Origin: Chrysomallon squamiferum
Lineage: Eukaryota > Mollusca > Gastropoda > Neomphalida > Peltospiridae
Direction of reading: 5' to 3'
Length of the DNA: 60,000 nt
NCBI GenBank assembly: GCA_012295275.1
Contig: CM022672.1
Location: 20,092,894-20,152,893 of the forward strand
Positions 26,701 through 40,926 of the stretch are shown here, one piece after another. Position 1 is the stretch's first letter. The number at the start of each line of letters is the position of its first letter. The position numbers and the translations under genes were made by a program. Below the pieces are notes generated by a model. The model made no database searches. It saw only the letters and a program-made list of their open reading frames with translations, and had not been told where the DNA came from.

Positions 26701-28084
26701 CAACAAAGATGTAACATAACAAACATGAATTAACAAGCAAAACAAACAAAGCAAAACAAAAAATAAAAGTTCCAGTTAATAATTAAGTAACAAGACCTGA
26801 AGAAAAAAAAAAGAGCAACAATAATCAATCTCTTTTCTTAAAAACCCTCAAATGCAAACCAAACAAAAACAAACAGCTATGAAAGAATCACCAGGTGCTG
26901 CAGTTACCTGCTTATGCATGATTTAGGATTCTCTTTGATGTCGGATGTTTGCAAACAGTGTCAAGCGGGGCATAATCTAGCAAAATTCTGGTTATGTACA
27001 CAAGCACTAAACGTTTATTTTCTGCACTGTGATAACAGTGAACTGAAGAAGAAGATCAAAGTAAAAAACTCTGATAATAACATAATCATGACATTTACTA
27101 ATGTATCTCGAGTTATTATTTCACATTTCACTCCACAAACATCTAATGGATACTTAAATGGATACTGAAATGTTAAAATTATCAGATAAATGTTGTCTTG
27201 GAATTAAATTATATTTTACTATCTACAAATTTTTTATTTTTAATAATACTAATACTACTACTACTAATAACAGTATAATAACAGTATAACAACAGTGTAA
27301 TGATAAAATTAATTTTAGAATCCAAACAAAACCTACAGGAAGAAACAGAAAATGCACTTATATACAATATTTTATACTGTATGCATTAGACATATATGTA
27401 TTTATTTTTATATTTATATGTTAATGAATGAATGAATGAAATGAACAAAAAGAAAAAAAAACAAATAAAAATTAGCTTGATTCCTAATGTCAGCTAAAAC
27501 TTTCTAACATCTCAACAAATTAAAGACATAGAGTAAATGGAATGAAAGAAGAAAAAAAAGTGAAAAAAAAATAACAGAATACAACAACATGGGCTGTTGC
27601 AGTGACATAAAACAAAAGATGATAAAAATGAAGAAGATGAATACAAAGGAAAAACCATAAAACATAAAACTGAAAGTTAAGAAGACACATGAGCACATTT
27701 CAGCAAGTTGTCTCAGTAATAAATAATAAATGCACCTTGCATAACTTGTCACATCTCAGCATGCCGCAGACAACAGCAGCATGCCGCCACTGATGCCGAG
27801 ACCCGATGATGGCTGTTACGATGCCAGTTGTGATAGTGACACACGTAAGTGATGAGGCGGGCGCTGGCTTCTGACAAGTCTATAAAAGATATCAGCAGTA
27901 CCTACAGCAAATACACATTTGTTGTGCATTCTACAGCTTTGTTCTCTCTTTATGAATGAACATCACAAAGATGATAACGATAAAACATCAGCTGCACTAC
28001 TATCATGTTAGCTAACCTGGAAATAACTATTTTACTGCATTAACTGTAATTATGCATATAAACCCAACTCAATTGTCTAGACAT

Positions 28085-28470
28085 CCAAGTTAAATTCATG
28101 AAAATTAAAAATTCAAACAGGTATGTCCAAGTAAGTTAAATTGTATTTGTTTTTTAAATGATAATATACACGATCAAAAAAATTGGTAATTTTATAAAAA
28201 TTCTTTTTGGTAAATAAATTATATAAACTCTCCAAAATATAAATGACATTTCATTAAATAATATGAAAACACAGAAGTATGTTCAAATATGTTAAACAGT
28301 ATTTTTGTAAAACAAAATTTAAACAAAAATAGAAGTTATACCCATAATCATTATGAAGAAGAAATCTGTATTTTTTAAATTTCTTTTTAATAAATAAATT
28401 GTTTGTAAATTCCCGAAAATGTAAATGATATTTGATTAAATATTATTAAATTAATGAGTCAAAAACTATA
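28085..28470. repeat. Degenerate two-copy tandem repeat, about 181-bp unit
   Basis: TTCTTTTTGGTAAATAAATT at 28201 and its flanks (TATAAATGACATTTCATTAA) match TTCTTTTTAATAAATAAATT at 28381 and flanks (TGTAAATGATATTTGATTAA). The left half also pairs (TATGTCCAAGTAAGTTAAA with TATGTTCAAATATGTTAAA). Confidence 0.7.
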
Positions 28471-28608
28471 GAAAGATATTTCAACACATATTTGACATCA
28501 TCATCTTTAAAATTCTTCTAACACAAACTATATCATTTTTGTGTACGAAATCAGAATGGGCATACACTAACTTACAAAAACTCTAATTGTAAATCCATAT
28601 ACATACAC

Positions 28609-28634
28609 ATATATATATATATATATATATATAT
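28609..28634. repeat. (AT)13 microsatellite
   Basis: Uninterrupted AT dinucleotides. Confidence 0.95.
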
Positions 28635-29582
28635 CAGTTTGTTTAAAAACAGAGATATGAACAGATTTTTTTTTTTTTTTTCTATAAATATTACTTAACT
28701 GCCAAATCTTGCAGATGTTTGCTCTAACTGACAAGTAAAAAAATAAAAAAAATAAAAAATAAAAAAAAATTCCTATCTTACTTTGGGTGGAAAAAAATCA
28801 ACAGAGATATATTAAAATGAAATTTAATGAAACACATTATGCCATCATATATTAGGGTTTGTCAAGGAGCAAAACAGAGCCCAGTAATAAAGGATTATCT
28901 TATGAAATCAGTTACAAAAAAAAAAAAAATAATAACAACAACAACAACACAATAACCTAATAGCAACAGAATAATATTAAAAAATATAAATCAATAAATA
29001 AATTGAAAAATCACCAACAATATATCCATAAGTCATCAAAATGGCATTTTAAAAACAATCCATGCTGAAAGGACATAATGATATAAAACATACATTTCTT
29101 TTGATCATTTAGCCAGAACAAAAGAGAGGAGATTTATTATCAATTGGTACTTGCCCACTGCACCAGTGAACTGATTAATGGTCTGTTAATAATGATTATT
29201 AAATCCTGCTCTCAGGAAAGGTCAGCATAAACATGGCAAGATAATTCGGTGGTTCTGTGTCACAAAACATCAAATGTGATACAAAAATTGTGAGGTGACA
29301 AATTATTATTATTATTATTTTTTTTTTTTATCAAATGCCAGTTTGAATACATTTATTATTTATTCTTGCTGTACTTGAAAATAAATGAGTCATGAAAATT
29401 CATTTTATGTTAAATCTAAGTTTTAAGAGAATTTTTTTGTCTTTATAAAATGAAAAATAAAAAATAATAATAATAAAAAATAATTAAAAAATATAATAAA
29501 TAAATAAATAATAAAAGTTAATTAAATAAGTTTTAAAAATGTATTAGAATATGACACAATGCACATGAAATAGTTTTCTAAA

Positions 29583-29584
29583 AC

Positions 29585-29641
<57 letters not shown>

Positions 29642-29649
29642 CACACACA
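29583..29649. repeat. (CA)n microsatellite with G interruptions
   Basis: About 33 CA units with two CG substitutions near the ends. Confidence 0.97.
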
Positions 29650-30870
29650 ACCTATGGTTTCATTGTAAACCAGACTACCTTATCAAAAATGCTGAATTTA
29701 GAACCAGCTTCTCAATTTTTTATCTATCACTGAGTAAATTGAATTATTTTTCAAACATAACTGAAGGTTATTACTGCAAGCAGACAGTTGAATTAAAGAG
29801 ATAAATTGAACTTTCAAGTAGTTCTGAGAGTTATTTCCTCCTGTCGACAGTTGAATAAGAAAAGGAAGATTACAATTTTCACTATTTTTCAGTTATTTGT
29901 AAAGATATTTTTTTTTCTTTCTGCAAAACCATAAAATTGGTATATGATATGAATTTATGTGTATTTAGCACTTCATATCCCAGACAGTTTTTTTCCCTCC
30001 ATAACCTCTTATACTTTTTTTTAATTTTTATTTGTATGCCATTTATTTGCCAGTGACATTTAAATAGAAATGAAAAGTTGATATTCTTTTGTTGAAATAT
30101 TTTTGTAAGGATAAAAAAAAATAAAAAAAAATAACAGCATAACTTTGTCTAATTATATATATAAAAATATCACTGCTATTTCATTAAAATATTGAAAACA
30201 AGTGTTTGAATGTGAATAAAAATTGAATTCATTTAGTTTTGTTTTGTTTGTTTTGTTCTTTTCTTTGAAAATAAATTATTGTTTAGCCATAATGGAAAAT
30301 GTATAAAAATGCAGATCTGTAGCTTGGAACAATACCAATATATATTTCAAAATGCTAATAGATATATTTAGAGTTGTGGTGAATGGAATTGCTGTGGTTT
30401 AGTTATCAACATATGTAATTTTACACAGTGGCTAGGGTAAATATCTAACAAATTTTCACCCAGGCATCCAGCATGTTCTGATTCTGCTGATATATGTAGT
30501 CTGTGATGCTGATCCCCTGTCAGCAGGCCAAATGTTTGATTGTTTGTCAGATCAACACCTTCTGATTACCAGTTGGCCAGCATCTCACCAATGTCACACT
30601 GATCAAGATAGCCATCTCTTTAGCACTATTTAGAACTTTTCTCTGTTCTCAGAACTAAATATGTACACTGCTATCATCTATTTACTACTACTCCATGGGA
30701 AAAAAAAAAAAAAAAAAAAGAGAAAGAATTAACTGATTTTCAGTTACCTCCCTTCAAATAGTTTCTATGACTGAGAAGTTTTGTTCAAGTCGAAAAGATT
30801 TTGGAAACGATTGCTATATTTTTAAATATAATTTTATTTTTTAATAATACAATGGATTGTATAGATTTAT

Positions 30871-30873
<3 letters not shown>

Positions 30874-30905
<32 letters not shown>
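30874..30905. repeat. (AT)16 microsatellite
   Basis: Uninterrupted AT dinucleotides. Confidence 0.95.
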
Positions 30906-30908
<3 letters not shown>

Positions 30909-31030
30909 TGGTACCCCTAGCATTTGTAAAAGAGATGGCAGGAATCAGTGTAACTGGAGCAAGTTAAACGAAGGGATGGTACAAGTTCTTTGAACAATGT
31001 TTATTATATTTGAAACTGAGCCATTAAGCG

Positions 31031-31071
31031 ATGTGTGTGTGTGTGTGTGTGTGAGTGTATGCGTGTGTGCT
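31031..31071. repeat. (GT)n microsatellite, imperfect
   Basis: About ten GT units, then GT-rich imperfect units. Confidence 0.9.
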
Positions 31072-32039
31072 TAGATAAGAAATCTGCTACAGCTACTGTA
31101 CACAGAAATTATTGTTTTCAATTAAGAGCTAAACATCTTTTATTTAAATATTCAATAGTAAATGTACAGGACTTTAGCAGCATAAAGCACTGTTACATGA
31201 TACCATTACACATGTTAATTACTGACACTGACTGATTATTACCTCACTATGGTAATGAATTTTTAATTTCCCTACATAGATATAGATCATAAATAAGGAT
31301 AATTTTAGAAGAAGAAAAACATTACAACAACAATAGCAGAAGAAATGAATTATAATTTCAAACAAATAATGACTTTTAAATTACAGGTTTCAGATTTTAT
31401 TTCATTTTAGTGAAAAGCTTTTCTAACTTCATAAAATAAATAGCATGAAAATAAAAACCCCTCATGATAAAGTGTTTGAAAATAGATATAATCCTTCTGA
31501 ATGTAACCAGACATTTAAGTAATCTATTATGAGACCATGAAGTGCACTAAAACGTTTTGTTTGCATTAAGTCAGTTTTGCTTGAAAACAATACCATATAA
31601 AAGTAATAACAAAAGAAAATTTACTACTCTGATGATCAGTATCAGGAATAAATAACTTAGTGTTTTATTACCTGCAGTAAATGCATCTAACAAAGTCAAA
31701 AAAATAAAGGAAAAAATAATCATGAACTTATATGTTCATGATTCCAAGGCAATCAGGAGCTAAAATTTCCACAAAGTTCAAAGTTATTCAACCAGAGGAT
31801 GACAAAGATCAACTAAGCTGCCATTCCTCACAATGTTGCTTTGAAAAGGAGATTTGTCATGTAGATAACCTTTTTGCAAGGACCACAAGATGACATCAAT
31901 CACTGAAGTGGCTTTAGAAGAGGCAGAACAGAAAAGCCACTGGCTATCAGCTGACAGGTATGATGTAACAGATGGCAAATGTTAACTTAACCAGCAGGCA
32001 GACACACTCTTCAAAAATGTCAGAAAACCACTTCACACA

Positions 32040-32680
32040 GAAAAACTGAAAATGTCTTTCAAATTATTTATGATGGTGTATATCTGATACCTGCACTGCA
32101 CAAATGTCAATATTAATCTTTTGTGAAAAAGTATTAAATGTACAAATGTTTTAAAAATTGTTTATAACTGTGAATACCTGACATGTAAACTTTACATATG
32201 TCAATATTAATGTGGTTTGAAAAAGTATTAAGTTTACAATTTAAAAAAAAAAAAAAAAAAAAATTTAAATTAAAATGCATATTTGTGCCTGCACTCAATA
32301 TTAAAATTTAATGTTTTGTGAAAAATTTACAAATCTTTTTGGAAATATTTATATCAGTGTATATATATGATAAACACAAAATGCCAGTACTAACATGGCT
32401 TGAACAAATATAACATTTATGAATTTTTTATTTTATTTTATTTATTTATTTTATGAAAATGCATATCTGATATTTGCATTTCACAAAAAGAAATACTGAA
32501 ATATATTTACAAATGTTTTTCAAATTATTTATAAACGTTTGAATTTGGTATGTACATTATGTATGACTTTTTGCATAAATTATCATAACTTTACAAAATG
32601 CATTAAATTTACAAATAATTTATGGTATTTGATATATAAACTTTAAAAACATCAATTATTTCTTAAAATAATTTTTAAGT
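32040..32680. repeat. Degenerate tandem repeat, roughly 90-110-bp units
   Basis: Five to six worn units share the phrases AAATGTTTTTCAAATTATTTAT, ATCTGATA.CTGCA and GTCAATATTAAT.TTTTG. The array includes a poly(A) insertion at 32242-32263. Confidence 0.7.
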
Positions 32681-35600
32681 GATTTTTTTTTTACTAAATT
32701 AAAAAATAAAATGTTACTGTTATAATTAATAAAATTTGCTTTCTGTATAAATAGTTTTTATGCTGTTAAAATAAATATGTTACATTAAACATACAAATAA
32801 ATAACTAAAGATAATTTACTCTATTTACTTTATAATCAAGAATTGGTTTATTTTATTACAGATTCAGACTTAATTTTATTTTTTAATTTTTAATTTTAAT
32901 TTAATTTTATACAAACAGTTATAAACTACTTGCATGTATTATAGTTTTTGTGTTGGGATATAAATTTTCCAATTTAACTTTGAAAAAAACAAAAAACTGT
33001 GTTATAACAAAAAAAAAAAAAAAAAAAACCCATCTGAAAATGCATATCTAAAAATGATTTAGTAATATTACACCCATTAAACATAAATAAAAATATGAGA
33101 GAAAAAGGTCAGATTTATAACAAAAAAATAACATGATGATATTTGCATTAAATATATATAAAAATATGAATGGAAAAATATTGCATTTGTCTGAAACTTC
33201 AAGTCTTCAGTTCACTGCAACATTGACTGAAAGGCCATCCTGAACACAAGAAAACTTTGTCAAATGCAAATCATTTTTTTTTTTTTTTTTTTTCAGGAAA
33301 TAACATGAAGTTGTAAGTTGTAGCAATGTTTGCGCTGCAGTGACAGACCACAGACATTATTGCCTTTGACAGACGACTCCAGCAGTTGAGAACTTTTACT
33401 ACAACTACAGTCTTCATTCAGCACTGAGAGGTTACATCCAAAACAATGTCTTAAAACTTTTAATGTTTGGTGCTGCATGTCTTGTCTAGACACAGGAATT
33501 TCTCTATCCATTCCAACAGAAAGGCATAAACCACTTCAAGTATGTCCATAAAGACATGTTTTATTGTTTTGTTTGTTTGTTATTCAGACAACATGTATGT
33601 TTATTTTCTGGGGGTTTACTGACAATGTTGTTTTTTTTTGTTTTTTTTTTTTCAAAAAAGAAGAAGTAACCTAGATACAAAGGCTTATAAATCTACTACA
33701 ATAACAGACAATGAAAATAATCCATATATATGAATAGCACTTTGTTTCTTTGGATTTTTTAACTCTTTCTTTCTGATATTCACCATGTTTGTACAAGTAA
33801 GATAAACATTTGTTTCATCTGAACATTCCACACACACACACACACTAACAATAAACATACAGTAAAGATGACTGTTTCTTAATACATAATTAATCATAAA
33901 CAGATTTAGACAGAGCACTCTCTAGGTTTAGTTTTACATAATGTGTACAAGTTCCACATTTTTTTTTATCCATTCTTATACTTGTGTTGTTTTAAGTAGC
34001 TGTTTAAAAAAGATGAACTATTAAAGGCTGTAATCAGTGAATATAAAACATATGATCTAATGCTGGAAAAAATAAACACATTAACAATACATTTATTCTT
34101 CCCTCACTCTATCCTCTTTACTTAAAACTGTTTCAAACACACATCAGTTTATTGCTCTGCACAAATAATCATATAACTTACTCCATTCATAGTAATGCAA
34201 TTAATCTGCTGGGAAAACACAATTCTAAAAAAGTGTATCATAATAAAAAGTTCAATGATGGAATGCAGAAAGATTTTATTATCACTTTACAACAAGTTGA
34301 AATCAGAAGGGTCTCTTTAACTATACACATTAAACTGAACATAGTACTTTAATGGCATCTCCACAGCACAGTGCCAATTAGCCAACAGGAATACAAAGTT
34401 CATAAACAAAATCTAAATATCACTTGCACCAACAATGACCCCTTCACAGCCAGGTACAAAATAATTTACACCAAGCATAAAACTTCTCCTGCATTTTGCC
34501 TGGCCCCAGTTACGGGGTTTTGATACTGACTGTTGCCATATAAACCATCTCTTATCTGACGATTTACTGCCAATCTGCCCTTTGGCTATGCAATAAGTTT
34601 ACACTGACTCTTATGGCATGGCCATCAGACCATGAACAATCTGTGTCCACTGAACTGTGAAATGCTATAAACCATCATATCTGACAGATGCACACTTGAA
34701 GAATCTGTACAACTGTCTTGTCTTTATGGTTCAAGGTGACTACAACAGCTTGACTATGGCACATAGAGATGCAGTGATAGACTTGCTCTAATGATATCTC
34801 TTCAGATATTATGTTGGGAGATTTCATGATACAAAGAGAACTATTCACAAACAACTTTAAAATACAAGCAGTCCCTGTGGTCTCCCCATCTCAAGAAATC
34901 AACAACAAAAAAAAAAAAAAAATACACCTAGCCTGGTAGATTCTCTACTAATCAGATTCCTGACAAATCCTCATTATTTATGGAAGCTGTTTGTGTTATT
35001 CTATCAAATCAAATTAAAAAAATGGTTGCTCTAATAATGAAAATTCTCACATTACAACCAATAATTTTCCTTGATGGTAGACAAATTGACATTCCAGATA
35101 CAAGACTTACTTGATGAAACTAATCTTACCTTTCCATGGGGATTAGGTTTGTAAAATGTTTAACCTCCTTGCCAGAACAAGCTGCTGAAAAGCACCTCTT
35201 TGTTGGACATACAAATCATGAGCCTGTGTTTTTGTCAGAAACAAAGTAACAGTTTCAATGACAGTGGCATGCATATATATCTTCTGATCTAGAACTAATA
35301 CCAGTATACAATCCTAATACTAAAGATATGAAAGGCTGGCTAATCAGTTTGTTAGTACATTTTTATGTATTTGTCATTTCTTTTTTTTTTTTTTTAAAAG
35401 AATGTCTGAAATTTTGATGTCTTATAACAAACATTGTAATCAGTTCATTAAAAAAAATAATAATCATATAAAATCTTTACAATAAATGTATTTTTTTAAA
35501 ATCCTTGCACATTTTGGATAAATATTTCAAGCTGGATGATTTGGCTGCAGGTAACACAGTCTGCTTATATCACTGGTCAAAATACTGGTGAAAAAAAAAT

Positions 35601-38600
35601 TGAATTAATTTAATATAAATTTCTAAAGTATTATAAAAACAGGAAAGAAATGCATTATGAGAATTGTGAAAAGAGAATTATTTTTAATCAGCTTTATCAA
35701 AATGACTGACAGGAAAAATTTGAAACAAAAGGTTATCGGTTATAAATCCGAGATTTTATACAGAAACCTTTGCAATATGGAAATATATAAACCCCAGTTC
35801 TTTTCTATTGAAAACTGTGGTTTAAGGTTTAAACACTTTTTTAACTACAGATTTATTACTGCAGACAAAAACTTGAGGACAAGAGTAAAGCAGGGGTCCT
35901 TCGATGGAACTAATATGCAACAAAAGACTATGAAACAGTCAGACATGAAATGGAGTAGACTCCACAGAACAATCTCATAAAATTTTATTATCTGTACTGA
36001 AATAAAAAGGCAACAATGCCAACTAGCCAGGTTACTGTGGAGTCTGTAATTTCACAATTACCTCATCAAGTATAAACCACGACATACTGTTATTGGAACC
36101 ACCTCTGGCTGTGTGCTTTCCCATCTGGCCATCCCTGCAGGTGATATTTAATTGTGTGTTTATTTTGGAATACACACCACTGCTTATTAGCCCTGCTCAA
36201 CAGCACTGTATATTTTCCTATTTTCTGCTTCATCAAGCAACCACCATCCATATGTTTTTGATATAATTACTCAGTGCAAATATAAAATCAAATGCTCTGT
36301 TGATATGTCATGAACCAAGGAAAGATTAGACTTCAAGTGCTCTACTCAGTTTTCTTCAGTTGTCTATATATACATCTCATGTATTTTGTAGGTTTGTGTG
36401 CATGTGTAACATTATTTTTTTTAAATGTATTTACATAGACAAATAGATAGATGTGTGTATACAATTATGTATATATAATTTGTTGAAACAGATTCAGAAA
36501 AGGAAAAAAAAAAAAAAAAAAAAATTAAAATAACAATAACTGCAACCAGCAATACATGTGATCATTAAAAGAAGATAATGAAGAAATATTTTTTATATTT
36601 TAATAAATATAACATCTGAGTAGAAAAAACCCCACAAAAAAACAAAACAATAAAGAACTAGCTGTCAAACTCAAGAAATATGTGGAATACTTTCAAATCT
36701 AATCACACTGCTGTATTATCACTGGCAAGGCAGAAAACAGACTGCAGGAGAGACCTGATAATCTCAAGTTTCATTGATAAAAGTCTCTGCAATACAAACC
36801 TGATCATATCCACTGGCACTTGGACATCTCAATGGTCAGCATCAAACTGACCAGCATACTAATGTGATAAACTGACAAGTTTATCAAACAAGATATAGGC
36901 ATTATTTGTGGTCTCATGTGCATATGTGTGTTTATATCCTGAAGCAGATATATGTTTGTTACTTTGTGCTTCTGTGTAGATACATTGTTGTCACTTGATA
37001 TGTGGAAGTAAATATGTGTTTCTTTGTCTGTGTTTACATTGCTGCAGGTTTATGCATTCATTATATATATATATATAAACTTTATGTGTCAAGCAAAATA
37101 TATGTAATTTATTTTGTGTTTGTATACATACACACGCATAAATTTAAATTCCTCATCAATAAATGTTCAGTTATTAGAATTAAAATATTTGTTTGTATTA
37201 ACAAAATGAAATAAAATAAAATTTGATTCACTAAAAGCCAGTTTAACTGAACATTAAGAAAACCAACTAGCAGACAAGAGAAAAACAACTCTAACTTTTG
37301 TAAGCTGACACAAACAACCAACCATGGACATAAACTACAGTGTTGTCTCACTGAAACTGTAATGTTCCTGTCTGAAGATTTCATTTCATTTCACATTCTC
37401 CTTCTTACTTAGTCCTATGTGGGAAAAAAACCAAATCTTTTAAAATGGTCTCAGTACACAGTTTATGTTTTTGCAATCAATTCAACAAACAGTGCAAATG
37501 TTCTGCTTCAAAACACATTTAATATAATATAATATAATTAGTTTTGCATTTTACATAATGAGTTATGCATAAAAAGAAAAAGGTTTTATTAATATAAAGT
37601 AAGTTTATTTATAAAAGAAAAAAGATCCTAATGTCAGTTTACTCTAGAGATCAAGTAAACATGTTTCTGCAAATATGCATTACCTTCATGCCATTATCTA
37701 AATAGTTTCATACATCTTTAATATCACTACTTTTTGTAGAAATAATTATCAGTACAGATTTCATTATTATTCAAAATTAATAAATTATAATCAGATTTGG
37801 TGTATTTGCTACATATACACATACACAACAAATGCAAGAAAACAAATGTTAAATATTTTGCTACACAAACAGATATGGGGGAGGGAAGGAAAAAAGAAAG
37901 AAAGAAAGAAAAAAGAAAAAGAAAAGCAAATTACCAATGGCTTGTGGAATCAAGCCATGCTGAGAGATTTAATACATTACTTATTATATACTCAACTAAT
38001 TATCCATACCATGAATGTCTGAAACTTTCTCTGTATACAATATGTTATTAAGGAGCCTATTGTGTTGTTCTTAAATTAGACAAGGTATTACCATTATCCA
38101 GCAAGAACAGTCTATGATTAACTGTGAGTCTAAACTCTCACATTCCTTCCATGCATGCTTTTGTCAGTATATTAATTATTGCTATCTGCACATCTCTACA
38201 TTAATATACATTTAAATCATAGTCTATGCTTCTTTTGTGGGATTCTCAGGTAAAAAAAAATTATTTAGAGATCACCTATTGAAATAATATAATCTGTGTA
38301 TAAGAGGATTAATAGTGAATACTAATTCTTCTTTGCCAGGTGCTAATTAGAAATGTACATGGGTCTTTATTTGAAACATATATCTACCCAGATCAACAAA
38401 ATATTAAAAATATACTTCTCTCTGCTTGGGAATGTTCATTTATGAAAATGTGGTCAGTGGATTTCAAATTACCACATAAATTTAAAGATTGAAATTGCAT
38501 TTGATGAAAAATTATTGTCAAAACCATATTTTGTCTTTTTGTATTTTTATTTATTTTATTTCATTTCAGTTTTTGACTTCTTCTAATTACTATTTTTAAT

Positions 38601-40840
38601 ACAGAATTTACATCATTGCTATTAACAGAGAGAAAAAACTTACTATTATCCAGCTGTACATTTTTATGAACCTCCTTGTTAACACATAAAATCCTAGCAG
38701 TAATTGTCCATATCGTATATTCATCATCTGCAACCATATACTTTGAAAATGGCCATTTCAGTCAACATATCAATACATTTTATAGTCTTTGTTTATTAAA
38801 TCTAAAGAACACACCTACATATTCTGTAATCTGAGTTTTGATTTTTCACTAAAACTGGCTGTAAAATAAGTTTTTTGAAGACAAATGAAATATAAAATAT
38901 TTCAGCTTTTTTAAAAGAGACACTGCATATGATGACAGACAGCAGACTAGAGAATATTTTTTTCTAATACAAAGCTTCTGTCATTTGACAAAATTCTATT
39001 CCCTTGGTGCTACTAGTGGCCAATAAATGTTATTTTGAGCAGAAAAACTAATCTTTGTTATAAAATTTCCTACATGTCCATATGAACTGATTTCCCTAGA
39101 CATACCAATAAATTTGCCAATGATAAAATTATATTATTACACAAAATCAGTTTCATGTTGCCAAGTGCAAAACAATTTCCTCCTTATTTCAATAAGAACC
39201 ATCTGAACATGAAGATCTCATTTTAAAATACCAATACCAGACAATAGTTGACTATATAAACTATTTTCTTTTTCTTTTTTTTAATGAAAATATTCAGTGC
39301 TGAGATTTAGGAAATGAATTGACTAGGATTAGAAAGTGATTCTCTTTTTTTTCTTCTAGAATTTAGTATCATCAATGAAAAAAGCAAATGATTGTGAAAA
39401 AAATAAACCAAAAAAAACAAAAACATTATTCAGATATATATATTTGACATAAACAATAGTGCAGTTAAACAAAAATTTAACAAATTAAAGTTAATAGGTT
39501 TAATAATTATAATACCCTCCAAATAAATAAGTAAATAAACAAATAAAAATAATTTAATATATAAATATATATACACACACACACAGTTTATGAAGATGAA
39601 TAACTGTTCCATGTGTCTGAACTGTGTAAATCCTGGTGAATTTGAGTAAACAAATCAGTAAAGTGAATAATTTTTCAGTTTAGTGCAAAATGTTTTTTCA
39701 CCACAACTGCTCATGTAAAACAACATAAATATATAATGTGTGTATATACATAAAGAATTAATGGCACCTAGAAAAGCACAGAATTACATACATTTTCTAC
39801 TGACTATTTATGAGTTAGGAGTAAATACAATTATTGAGACTTTAATCAAAAAAGAAAGACAAAAACAAAGTGTTATATAATGTTACTTCAGCCTAAGTAT
39901 GTTAGATGGTAATAAAACAAAGCTTATAAAATAGACTACATTAAAAAGCCGTATTCAGTGGCTAACTGAGAGCAGTAAGAAATATGACAACAGCCGACTT
40001 GACATGGCTTATTTCATATTAAGAATGTAAGTGAGATCTGGCGTAAGGCTCATTAATATAGGTTTACATGTCGATAGCTGTTTTATCAAGATGACCTCTT
40101 GAACATATCTGATTTCATTAATAGGATAATTACCATTACTTTCTTCATGTTACTTCTATTCTGATCATTTGAATGTGAACTATGTATCTAATTACCAACT
40201 ATGTGTGTGTGTATTTTTTCAGAGCTAATAAAACACATTTAAATCAAAACATTATTGTATAGATACTATAATAAATAAGCTTAACTGTACTCAGTTTTTA
40301 TTTATTAGTTTATAAATAAAAACATTGTTATATTGCTATAAAAACTAGGCTTAATTTCTCTCCAAATCTTTATAAAATAATAATATACAATTAAATTAAT
40401 CTATAATAATTTAAAATTCAATTTAAACTATAATCACCTAATCCTCTTTATTACCAAAAAAAAAAAAAAAAAAATAGGAAAAGAAAAAAATAGAAGAAGG
40501 CTGCTTTTGGATAACGAAAGGTCCACACTTGAACATATCTTATCAGAAAGTATGGCTGGTGGTAAACAAAGACAATGTTTGTCTAAAGGTTACAGAACAC
40601 AATTGAACCAACAATGAGAAGCCATCAGCTGCATTCCCTTACTTTGAAAAGCAAACTTGAATGAAAAGCTTTTCATGTTTAAGTGAAAAATCCTGATCTG
40701 GCAGAACAAGTTGACTGCATACCTTGTGGATAATAATTTTCATGACCATGCATACAGATGAATTTGAAACTAGCAGGTGCAAAATATTTGTCATCTCTTA
40801 GACGTGGCATGTGGAAAGTCATGAATATTTTTAAAAACAA

Positions 40841-40843
<3 letters not shown>

Positions 40844-40922
<79 letters not shown>
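40844..40922. repeat. Compound (TG)n(AG)n microsatellite
   Basis: About sixteen TG units pass directly into about 24 AG units. Confidence 0.97.

Positions 40923-40926
<4 letters not shown>

Noticed and set aside
27780-27885. C/D snoRNA suggested by GTGATGA and CTGA words
   Set aside because: The boxes are only about 20 bases apart and there is no terminal stem.
31784-31978. 64-codon minus-strand open frame and an overlapping plus-strand one
   Set aside because: Both strands are open, as expected of a GC-richer non-coding island; no splice-consistent chain.
33293-33511. 72-codon minus-strand Cys/Ser-rich open frame in the giant intron
   Set aside because: Codon use looks fair, but an acceptor-like site (GTGTCTAG|A) gives a stop in the phase needed by exon 1; no domain recognised.
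34370-34920. LINE/SINE ending in poly(A) at 34905-34921
   Set aside because: No coding fragment, target duplication or known repeat head could be seen.
35657-35980. 107-codon plus-strand open frame
   Set aside because: No family resemblance, AT-biased composition, no flanking exon signals; length is possible by chance in 60 kb. Not excluded as a small gene.
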